Assembly (NCBI RefSeq): GCF_050337045.1
Contig: NZ_JAKJSO010000014.1
Coordinates: 186,001 to 250,000 of the forward strand
Origin: Photobacterium kagoshimensis
GTDB lineage: Bacteria > Pseudomonadota > Gammaproteobacteria > Enterobacterales > Vibrionaceae
Reading direction: 5' to 3'
DNA length: 64,000 bases
The notes beneath the pieces are model-generated. The model was not told where the DNA came from. It did no database searches and saw only the letters and a program-made list of their open reading frames with translations. Shown here piece after piece: positions 9,410 to 16,975 of the stretch (positions are counted from its first letter, which is position 1; each line of letters opens with the position of its first letter). The position numbers were made by a program, and so were the translations under genes.

Positions 9410-9586
9410 GCTTAATGCCTAATACATTAATAAAGCTAGTTAAACATTTTGATTTCATCTGGGTATTAATTCATTCCTTTTCCACTAAATTAATTGAATA
9501 TTCACTTATCATAGATAGAATAGTAATCAAGCTTCTCATCTAACGATATGGTCATGCTTATGCGGAATGACCGATAAGGTTTAATC

Positions 9587-11614
9587 GTGCTTTCTCAGCT
9601 TATAACACGCCTGTCGAACAATAGATTTGCCATCGCTTTATGTAACGTATTCATCATGGCTTTGCCTATTTCTTTAATAGCAACATTTTGCAATCTAATA
9701 GAGATTTTTGCATTTAAGATGGATTGGCTGCTATTAGCTGACATTGTCGGCAATGTTGGGCGGCTGACTGCGCATCTATTCCCAATACTCATAAATATAT
9801 ACATGGCCATGTACTTATCAGATACGCATCGCCTACCCAAATCCGCGACAGTTGCATGTTCATTAGCCGCATTTTTTATCATTTCGTATCAATGGGGACT
9901 CATTTCTTCGGTTATCCCGTTACCTCATAGTTTTATTGTTGCATTATTGAGTGCATTCATTACTTGCCTGATCATCAAGTTAATAAACCGCACCAAGATT
10001 TTACACGTAGATAATTCAAGCAGTGTAATGGATAACAGTCTAAAAGTACTAAATTGCTACGTGTTAACACTAGGAACGATTGTAGTTACTAGTACTTTTA
10101 TTAAAATCGCAGTTATACCTATTATTTCTCAATATCAGTGGTTTCCCGTTTTGGATCCTCTGGTTTTTAGTGATGCAATGATCTATGAATTTAGCCGTGG
10201 ACTCTTATGGTCATTGGGTATTAATGGTCACAACTTGTTGCATACATATAAATCTGAGTTGTATGAAGTGACAGTCGCTAACATAGCCGCGTGGCAAAAT
10301 AATGGTGAATCACTTCATATCTTAAGTGCTAATTTTTATGATTTTTTCACGGGTATGGGCGGTAGTGGCAATACATTTAGCTTAGTGATTTGTATGTTAC
10401 TTTTTGCTAAAAGTAGTGGTTATAAAACGTTAGCAAAAGCCGTATTTATTCTTGCGCTGTTTAATATTAATGAGCCGCTATTGTTCGGGTTACCCATCAT
10501 TTTCAACCCAATAATGTTAGTCCCTTTTCTATTAGTGCCACAAATCAGCCTTATTATTGCTTACTTTGCTTTTTGGGCTGGGTGGGTTGCGCCTATCAGT
10601 GAAGTGAATAGCTGGCTGCTGCCGCCATTAGTTAGTGGTTATTTATCAACCGGTGGTACTGCTGGTGGTGTAATACTACAAGTGTTCATATTAGTAGTAG
10701 GTGTTGCTATTTATTATCCTTTTTTCAAAGTGATGGATAAACGCAGTGATGGCATTGATCTGATGCGAATTTTTAATCGCCGATTCTTTATTAATGGTGA
10801 TATAGATGCGAAGTCTAAGCTCGCAAGTTTTATTCCTTCTATGCAAAGTAATCTACAAGCACAACGTGATGTTGAGCGCTTAAATACAGAAGGTGAAATG
10901 ATTTTGTATTATCAGCCTCAGGTTGATGTGGAAAATAGCCAGATCGTTGGGATGGAAGCCCTTTTACGTTATCGTACTCATCAAGGAACAGTATTACCTC
11001 CTACCTTTATTCAATCCTTCTCACAGCTTAAAATGATGCCGCAACTTGACTATTGGGTGTTAGAGCAAGCCATTCAAGCAACAGCGCCCTATAGCCATCA
11101 CTCAGGCTTTTTATTGTCTATCAATGTGTCATCTGACACTATATTAACGAAGGGTTTTGTAAAGTATCTCGATAAATTGATCATCGAAAGTGCACTGCTA
11201 CATGAACAGATAGAGATTGAAATTACAGAAGAGCTGCTAGTGTCTGATGAAGAAATGACAGCCGCTGTGATCAACCAGTTGCGTGCTTTAGGAATTTCGG
11301 TCGCCTTAGATGACTTTGGTACCGGATTTTCGTCTTTGGCTTATTTATCTCGATACGATTTCGATAAAATCAAAGTTGATCGTTCCTTAATCCAAAAACT
11401 GGATACCGCAAGAGGTAAAGAGTTACTTCGTATCGTAGTTGAATTGGGAAAAGTCACCAATGCCAAACTGGTTGTTGAAGGGGTAGAAACACTTGATGAA
11501 CTTCAATACATCTCTTCCTTAGGTGTACGTTATGTTCAAGGATTCTATTTTCACAAAGCAATGCCAATTGAAAATATAATAGCCTTAATGGATGCTGAAA
11601 AAGTGGTAAGTTAG
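9587..11614 (+). CDS. PTS EIIC-like membrane domain fused to EAL c-di-GMP phosphodiesterase
   Basis: 675 residues; starts at GTG behind AAGGT. The first ~385 residues hold about ten membrane helices and pieces of the cellobiose/lactose-type PTS IIC permease (SRGLLWSLGINGHNLL, FFTGMGGSGNTFSLVICMLL, FNINEPLLFGLPIIFNP). The rest is a cytoplasmic EAL domain with Glu457 in EALLR, INVSS, EITEE, DDFGTGFSSL, KVDRSLI, VEGVET and YVQGFYFH. The c-di-GMP and metal-binding residues therefore look complete and hydrolysis is expected. No EIIA or EIIB is nearby, so the membrane part is more likely a sugar sensor than a transporter. A LacI-type palindrome upstream fits control by a sugar repressor. Confidence 0.9.
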   Translation: MLSQLITRLSNNRFAIALCNVFIMALPISLIATFCNLIEIFAFKMDWLLLADIVGNVGRLTAHLFPILINIYMAMYLSDTHRLPKSATVACSLAAFFIISYQWGLISSVIPLPHSFIVALLSAFITCLIIKLINRTKILHVDNSSSVMDNSLKVLNCYVLTLGTIVVTSTFIKIAVIPIISQYQWFPVLDPLVFSDAMIYEFSRGLLWSLGINGHNLLHTYKSELYEVTVANIAAWQNNGESLHILSANFYDFFTGMGGSGNTFSLVICMLLFAKSSGYKTLAKAVFILALFNINEPLLFGLPIIFNPIMLVPFLLVPQISLIIAYFAFWAGWVAPISEVNSWLLPPLVSGYLSTGGTAGGVILQVFILVVGVAIYYPFFKVMDKRSDGIDLMRIFNRRFFINGDIDAKSKLASFIPSMQSNLQAQRDVERLNTEGEMILYYQPQVDVENSQIVGMEALLRYRTHQGTVLPPTFIQSFSQLKMMPQLDYWVLEQAIQATAPYSHHSGFLLSINVSSDTILTKGFVKYLDKLIIESALLHEQIEIEITEELLVSDEEMTAAVINQLRALGISVALDDFGTGFSSLAYLSRYDFDKIKVDRSLIQKLDTARGKELLRIVVELGKVTNAKLVVEGVETLDELQYISSLGVRYVQGFYFHKAMPIENIIALMDAEKVVS

Positions 11615-11800
11615 GCAAATAATAATGAACTAATATAATCTGAATCACAGTTGAATATATTAAAACTTGTTTCAAGTTAATTCTAATATTCAACAACTGT
11701 TAAGTTTAATACGTTATTGTAATGACATAGCGAAGATAATTCGCAATGGTAAAGAAAGTTCGAATACTTTTATTGTCAATAATATACTTATGGTGATTGT

Positions 11801-11998
11801 ATGAAAAAATTATTAATACCTGTACTGCTTGCATCTGTGTATTCTATTGGTGCTATTGCAAGTGAGACTGTAAATACAAGTAATATAAGCCCTGTTATTT
11901 GTGCGTCCGCTCAATTAAATAAGGACAACAATAATATGGATGGTAGCGATGCTACGAACTATTTATCTTGTAAACTGAATAATATGATCGAAGAGTAG
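11801..11998 (+). CDS. Small exported protein of unknown function
   Basis: 65 residues. A signal peptide (KKLLIPVLLASVYSIGAIA) is followed by about 44 Asn/Ser-rich residues with two cysteines (VICAS, LSCKL) that could form one disulfide. No family is recognised. It stands alone between the EIIC-EAL gene and the DUF2960-like gene. The ribosome site is weak (TGGTGA), so expression is uncertain, but the signal peptide and a hairpin 17 bases after the stop support a real gene. Confidence 0.55.
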   Translation: MKKLLIPVLLASVYSIGAIASETVNTSNISPVICASAQLNKDNNNMDGSDATNYLSCKLNNMIEE

Positions 11999-12014
11999 CC
12001 TGCTCTTTAGCTAA

Positions 12015-12042
12015 GGAGGGTTACAGTGTTGACCCTCCATAA
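12015..12042 (+). terminator. Hairpin after the small exported protein
   Basis: GGAGGGT, a 10-base loop and ACCCTCC give a 7-bp GC-rich stem followed by ATAATTAAAA. The lack of a clear T tract makes it a weak terminator call. Confidence 0.45.
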
Positions 12043-12159
12043 TTAAAACCCGCTATTACATCTTGCTTTCTTCTATGCTTGTATGACTTAAATTTATTTT
12101 ACAGAACGGCGCCAAATAAGGTAAAGTCTGCGCCTATTTGTAAAATGAGTTTATGACTG

Positions 12160-12423
12160 ATGTCTCGCACGATTCTTTATACTTACAAGAAACAGGAAAA
12201 AACACTGACGTTTTCATACGATCAATACCGTACTATTCATGAAGCCGTAGCAGCTGAGGAAGGTATTGATTTAACAGCATTTCTTAAAATGGAACAGCAA
12301 GTTGAAGCCGTTTCTAAATCGACAAAAGCAGCCAAAGATTACCGTGATAACCACTTCAAAAAGCTTGGATTTGGTCGCATTACGTTGGCACAAAAAGAAA
12401 ACCGCGGTGTAGGTCATAAATAA
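12160..12423 (+). CDS. DUF2960-like small protein
   Basis: 87 residues, basic, beginning SRTILYTYKKQEKTLTFSYD and ending KKLGFGRITLAQKENRGVGH. This resembles the small conserved DUF2960 proteins of Vibrionaceae, whose role is unknown. There is no signal peptide or membrane segment, so it is cytoplasmic. It converges on the globin gene with 38 bases between. The family call is from memory of the pattern and is moderate. Confidence 0.6.
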   Translation: MSRTILYTYKKQEKTLTFSYDQYRTIHEAVAAEEGIDLTAFLKMEQQVEAVSKSTKAAKDYRDNHFKKLGFGRITLAQKENRGVGHK

Positions 12424-12461
12424 TCACGGGTTGTGAGAGCTTCTGGGTAGTTGTAGGTCAA

Positions 12462-12860
12462 TTACCCACATTCTTCCCGCATAATCTGCAAGCCATCTGC
12501 AAAGCAATGACGCCATGCCTCATCAATACGTTCATCGAACTTGGGGTCACAGATTGCAACCGCCTCTAATAAACACGTAAACCAAATACTCAGGTCATCC
12601 TCACTGATACCTAGCCCATCTTTACCATGGCGTAAGGCATATTTTTTCACATTGGCGCGCGCTGAGGCAGATGTTGAGGCTAACATAATGATAAGCAGTG
12701 ATGCTTTCATCATAGTTGTTTGTTTTTCCATATCAACACCGTCAAACATCTGCTTGAATCTTTTACCCTTCTCAAAAAACTTGGTATAAAAAATATCAAG
12801 AAATTCATCGTTACGGTTACATCTATCGTAGCTATCGTTAAACAACTGAATAATATCCAT
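12462..12860 (-). CDS. Globin-family protein
   Basis: 132 residues, wholly helical. The pattern FYTKFFEKGKRFKQMFDGVDMEKQTTMM followed by KYALRHGKDGLGI and WFTCLLEAVAICDPKF matches single-domain bacterial globins; His78 in RHGKDGLGI is the expected haem-ligating proximal histidine. Such proteins bind haem and may sense or detoxify oxygen or NO. No attached signalling domain is present, and no obvious partner gene is adjacent. A divergent intergenic region of about 220 bases on its 5' side shows no recognised operator. Confidence 0.75.
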   Translation of the reverse strand: MDIIQLFNDSYDRCNRNDEFLDIFYTKFFEKGKRFKQMFDGVDMEKQTTMMKASLLIIMLASTSASARANVKKYALRHGKDGLGISEDDLSIWFTCLLEAVAICDPKFDERIDEAWRHCFADGLQIMREECG

Positions 12861-13047
12861 ACCTTCACCTATTGTTGCTGAACCATGCGAAATGACTCTA
12901 ACTATAAGATATTGGGGAAATGGTTAGGTTGCGAATCTATATGTATATAATGTGATGAATGTATAATACTGAGCGATAAACACTTTGTAGCAGCTTAGAG
13001 TTATGTGGTTTTTTGATAATTTAGCTAGTTAGAAAAATAAGAGTAAT

Positions 13048-13073
13048 CTGAGCCAATCGCAGTATTGGCTCAG
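13048..13073. terminator. Hairpin terminator downstream of rarD
   Basis: CTGAGCCAAT, a 6-base loop and ATTGGCTCAG form a perfect 10-bp stem. On the minus strand it is followed by ATTACTCTTATTTTT, so it probably ends the rarD transcript. Confidence 0.65.
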
Positions 13074-13086
13074 GTGGTTTACAAGG

Positions 13087-13986
13087 TTAGGCTTGCAGGC
13101 GCTTACTTCGTTTGAACATCCTCAGAACCGCTTCCAATGTACATAGTAGCAAGCCTAGCCATATCAGGCTGAAACTGACGGCTTTTACCTCGTCAAAGAC
13201 TTCATTGAATAAAAGTACTGCGAGTAAAAATTGTAAGCTTGGTTCTATATATTGCATTAAGCCGACCATAGTTAAACTCGTACGATTGATCGCTAGAGCA
13301 AAAAAGACCAATGGAGCCAAAGTAACGGGTGCGGAACCAATATAAAGTAGCTGCGTGGTAAAATCGGCGCTCAATGCTGTGCTTGTGCCTTGGCTATAGC
13401 CCCACAGTAGGTACAAGATGGCGAAGGGCGCTAAGATCGCCGATTCTAATGTCACTGATGTCATGGCATCGAATCGGATATTCTTTTTACATAGACCATA
13501 GAGTGCAAAAAAGCTTCCCATGATCAGTGAAATCCACGGCAACTCACCGTAATGCCATACTTGATAAGCAATACCTAATATACCTAGAACAACAGCAATA
13601 GACTGCGCGTGGGAAAGGCGCTCTTTTAAGAATAAAACGGCGAGTGCAATGGCAAATAAAGGGTTGATAAAAAATCCAAGACTGGCAGCAAGCACTTGTC
13701 CATGCGTCATCGCCCAGGTGAAAGCGTACCAAGACACACACATAATCAAGCCGGCAATCACAGTCATGATAAGTGATCGCTTATCTTGTAAGATTGACGC
13801 TAGCGATGGTCGAGGCTGGCGTAACACCCAGCAAATCAATAACATAGATGGCACAGAAAATATAATACGCAGAGCGAGCAAATCATTTATATCTGCACCT
13901 GGCAGATATTGATAATACAGAGGTAATAAACCCCAAAGTACAAATGAAAAAGCGGCTAAAGCATTACCCGCACGTTGAGACTGCAT
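13087..13986 (-). CDS. rarD: EamA-family transporter RarD
   Basis: 299 residues with about ten membrane helices in two EamA (drug/metabolite transporter) halves. The opening RAGNALAAFSFVLWGLLPLYYQYLP and the internal ALRIIFSVPSMLL and IEPSLQFLLAVLLFNE match RarD, described as a chloramphenicol-sensitivity protein and permease in the inner membrane. Its natural substrate is not established. Length is as usual for the family. It is a single gene with its own hairpin downstream; the methyltransferase gene on the same strand begins more than 100 bases upstream. Confidence 0.85.
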   Translation of the reverse strand: MQSQRAGNALAAFSFVLWGLLPLYYQYLPGADINDLLALRIIFSVPSMLLICWVLRQPRPSLASILQDKRSLIMTVIAGLIMCVSWYAFTWAMTHGQVLAASLGFFINPLFAIALAVLFLKERLSHAQSIAVVLGILGIAYQVWHYGELPWISLIMGSFFALYGLCKKNIRFDAMTSVTLESAILAPFAILYLLWGYSQGTSTALSADFTTQLLYIGSAPVTLAPLVFFALAINRTSLTMVGLMQYIEPSLQFLLAVLLFNEVFDEVKAVSFSLIWLGLLLCTLEAVLRMFKRSKRLQA

Positions 13987-14096
13987 GAGTAGCCCATAAT
14001 AATAAAGGAGTCAGGAATGATGCGATTTTGTCATTAAAGGGCTTTCACGAGAAGTTATTTATCATACGTTTTGATGAAAAATAATCAGTTTTCGCA

Positions 14097-14693
14097 TTAC
14101 TTTTTTAATGCCGTCACTGTATAGACAGTCCAATAGCGTTGTTGGCCCGTAAGTTGGGATGATCGTTCTCTTTTTTCTTGCCAAGCTATGATATAAAAAC
14201 CGCTTAATAGTGCTTCTATTTCTTCTTTGGTATGGGTAAGAATTGGCAGCTTCTCATCAATGCCTATGTCATCTTTTCCTATAAAGTGGCCACAAAAAAT
14301 ACCGCCACTAAATAAACTTTTTGTCATCTTCTGCCAAAACGTCGTAAATTCTTCAGGCTCACTGTAAAACAAACAGGCGCTGGCGTTTACAAGGTGAGAT
14401 CGTGGGAACTGGTATTCAGCAAATGAACTTATCTTGACATCAAGCATTGGATTAGCGGTTGCTAAAGTATGTTGTGCTAATTTCTCTATGGTGGGTAAGT
14501 CTTTATCAAACGCATACACTTGGAACCCTTGTTCAAGTAGGTACAGGGCATCACGTCCTGCGCCACACCCACAATCAACCGCAATGTTCATTGTTTGTCG
14601 TTCACCAAGAAATTGATTTGCCTCGACAACATGTGGTCGTGGCGGAAGTAAAGATTGGGTGTTGAGGTAGTTTAACCAGTCGACCGTAGCCAT
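14097..14693 (-). CDS. Class I SAM-dependent methyltransferase
   Basis: 198 residues from an internal ATG at 14693; the longer frame to 14786 adds a poorly conserved stretch. Motif I, VDCGCGAGRDALYLLEQGF, is the S-adenosylmethionine-binding loop and is followed by AFDKD (motif II acidic residue). The layout resembles TehB-like small methyltransferases. The substrate cannot be told. No operon partner is seen; the DUF2750 gene is divergent with about 190 bases between. The extended start cannot be excluded because no strong ribosome site is visible for either. Confidence 0.75.
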   Translation of the reverse strand: MATVDWLNYLNTQSLLPPRPHVVEANQFLGERQTMNIAVDCGCGAGRDALYLLEQGFQVYAFDKDLPTIEKLAQHTLATANPMLDVKISSFAEYQFPRSHLVNASACLFYSEPEEFTTFWQKMTKSLFSGGIFCGHFIGKDDIGIDEKLPILTHTKEEIEALLSGFYIIAWQEKRERSSQLTGQQRYWTVYTVTALKK

Positions 14694-14882
14694 AACGCGC
14701 CTTGTTGATAGCAAAATGCTCACTAAGTATAACGAGTTGGACTGTAGGTGATTGCTCACTTTTTGGACATAAAGGGATAGTTGCAAAAATTGGGCATAAT
14801 AACTTCACGTATTGCTTGGAATTTTTGATAAAATAGGCTTCAATCATCGCCAATTTGGCAACGAACTAGTAGAGAGAAAATT

Positions 14883-15236
14883 ATGACCAAGTTAACGTCG
14901 GATATCCAAGCTAATCAGGACCTATTCGTGACTGAAAGCCAAGACACCCGTTTTGTTTGGGGCCTTTGTAATGAAGAAGGTGATTGGCTAGCCGTTGACT
15001 CTTCTGAATTCGAAAACTCAGAAGTGATGCCATTTTGGTCAAACAAAGAAGACGCACAAACGCATTGCGTCGACGAGTGGGCAGAATTCCGTGTTGCAGA
15101 ATTACCGCTAGATATCTTTGTTGAAGATTGGATGATCACACTTGCTGAAGATGGCGTTCTTGTTGGCCTTAACTGGAATGACCAACTTGAAGGTCGCGAG
15201 CTAGAACCATCTGATGTTGCTAAGCTTTACATCTAA
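14883..15236 (+). CDS. DUF2750 family protein
   Basis: 117 acidic residues with the DUF2750 pattern: FVWGLCNEEGDWLAVD, MPFWSNKEDAQTHCVDEW, LPLDIFVEDWMITLAEDGVLVGLNW. It is cytoplasmic and of unknown function. Codon use is of the highly expressed type (GGC/GGT, GAA, CGT). It ends in a strong terminator shared with the convergent TDT transporter gene. Confidence 0.8.
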   Translation: MTKLTSDIQANQDLFVTESQDTRFVWGLCNEEGDWLAVDSSEFENSEVMPFWSNKEDAQTHCVDEWAEFRVAELPLDIFVEDWMITLAEDGVLVGLNWNDQLEGRELEPSDVAKLYI

Positions 15237-15286
15237 TTTTTTGGGGGCTAGCAGTAAGCAGCACCCAAGAAAGAGCATCTAAAATG

Positions 15287-15325
15287 AAACGGCTCTGGAG
15301 TAATTCAGAGCCGTTTTTGTTTTTG
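15287..15325. terminator. Rho-independent terminator
   Basis: AAACGGCTCTG, an 8-base loop and CAGAGCCGTTTTTGTTTTT form a GC-rich stem with a T tract. It serves the DUF2750 gene and could work weakly for the converging transporter. Confidence 0.85.
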
Positions 15326-15338
15326 TGGGTTATCGCGG

Positions 15339-16298
15339 TTAGTTTGTCAGTGGCTTTGATTGAAACTGACCATAGTAATAACATGCGTACTGATAACTTA
15401 CCCAAGCAACGAGCCCTGTCGCCACCGTCATTTCTAATAACCCGAGCTTTTCAATCCATGCCCACTGTGGGAAATCCTCAATCAAAAACTGTCTTAAACG
15501 TTCACTGGCAACAGCACTAATAACCGATGGGAAAGTCACGGCAGCTAACGATGGCTGGAAGCGTTGCTTTAATAGATCGAAATAACATAGATAAACCAAT
15601 ATGGTCATAGTGATCCCTACGCCAGCTAACGCCCCCGTTAGGATAAGGTCGGGGTCTTGCACATTGAGCAGATAAGCCGCTAACGATAAATTCACAGGGG
15701 CAGCCATGATGGCAAGCGTTGGTCGAGCTTTTCGCGGAAGCCTGCCTGCGAAACATAAACGGTATAAAACAACAGGTAGCATGATGAAATATAAAGTAAT
15801 ACAGATATCTGTCATTGCGAGTGAAAAAGCATGATGGCCAATTTGTACACCCGCTAGCGTGCCACTAATAGCCCCAACAGGATAAAGAAACCAGCTTGGG
15901 TAGAGGTGTATTAAGCGGAAGTTTCTAAGCTGAAAATAGAAAAAACAAACCAGCATGACATAATGCAGCGAAAGTGCCGGATACCATAATAATCGTGCGC
16001 TATTTATATGAATAGAAGATAAATAATCGGCCAGTACAAGAAGCGTCATTGTCATAGGTGCCATCAGGCTGCCATAGAGAGGGTGTTTTAAATCTTGGAT
16101 GAACAATGCAGGATTGAGCAGATACTTCAATAGTACAGGTATAAGCAAACAAGCACCGATAAAAGCAAAAATACTGCGAAGTGCATGCGAATGTTCAGGA
16201 AGAAATAAAGACCAGGCTAGACCTAAACCCGTGGTTCCAAGAGCTAGGGCGGATTGGGCGGTTGGAATGCGTTGTAGTCGAGACGCCAAACTAGCCAT
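15339..16298 (-). CDS. TDT-family (TehA/SLAC1-like) transporter
   Basis: 319 residues, about ten membrane helices. The pattern SALALGTTGLGLAWSLFLPE, SWFLYPVGAISGTLAGVQIG and APVNLSLAAYLL recalls the tellurite-resistance/dicarboxylate transporter family, which includes anion channels of the SLAC1 type. It would lie in the inner membrane and pass an anion; the substrate is not predictable. It stands alone, convergent with the DUF2750 gene. Confidence 0.75.
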   Translation of the reverse strand: MASLASRLQRIPTAQSALALGTTGLGLAWSLFLPEHSHALRSIFAFIGACLLIPVLLKYLLNPALFIQDLKHPLYGSLMAPMTMTLLVLADYLSSIHINSARLLWYPALSLHYVMLVCFFYFQLRNFRLIHLYPSWFLYPVGAISGTLAGVQIGHHAFSLAMTDICITLYFIMLPVVLYRLCFAGRLPRKARPTLAIMAAPVNLSLAAYLLNVQDPDLILTGALAGVGITMTILVYLCYFDLLKQRFQPSLAAVTFPSVISAVASERLRQFLIEDFPQWAWIEKLGLLEMTVATGLVAWVSYQYACYYYGQFQSKPLTN

Positions 16299-16975
16299 TT
16301 ATACTGTGAGCCTTGTACGTTTGAGTGAAAAAGAAACAATACTTTACACTATTTTTAGTCATAAATTCATGAGGAAATCGGCATTTATTCCCTTTATTAT
16401 TTAATTTCAATTGGTTAGAAGAGAGTATTGTAAGAGGTGATCCAACCCATGAAAAATCATTATTTAATTTGCCAAAAACCAAATTTATGACCATATTTAT
16501 AGTGAACCTGCAATGAGTTGTTTCATAGCATTTCGGAGGAAAGCTGTTTTATTCTGTCTCAAGGGTGTAGGTTCGGATGTAACGAGTAGAAAATGCTCTT
16601 GCATCATCAAATGCATCAGTTGTGATTTAGCTGGTACATTACAATTTGGATAGCAACACAAAACTAAAATACTTCTTCGCTAAATTATAGCGCTCGATCA
16701 ACGATTGACGTTACGAGCACGGCAAACTCAACGTAGTGAGTGGCGAAGCCTGATATAAAGTTACATTTGTTACAGAGACATAGCAACATAGCTCCAAGTA
16801 CAATGTTACACGACTCAAATGTACTATTTAACGTACATGTAATAAAGATAGACAGTAACAACGTAGAGTAACAAATGGCCTTGAGTGTACTGAACTAGGT
16901 AGACTAAGGATCAAAACAAACAAGCCGCACTGCAATGGTGCGGCTTTTCTTTTACAGCAACAAAATATAGAGTTA
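16299..16975. other. Intergenic region with possible small RNA
   Basis: About 680 bases without a convincing ORF. The stretch 16550-16920 is less AT-rich than typical spacer and ends on the plus strand in a clear terminator (16922-16950), although no gene precedes it in that direction. This is compatible with an unannotated plus-strand small RNA. No known Vibrionaceae RNA was recognised by eye. Confidence 0.35.
16922..16954. terminator. Terminator at the 3' end of the GGDEF gene
   Basis: AAGCCGCACTGCAATGGTGCGGCTT is a stem-loop with TTTTCTTTT on the plus-strand side and GTTTGTTTTG on the minus-strand side, so it may act in both directions. Confidence 0.7.

Noticed and set aside
16550..16920. 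CsrB/CsrC-like RNA
   Set aside because: The repeated GGA loop motifs that define these RNAs are absent.
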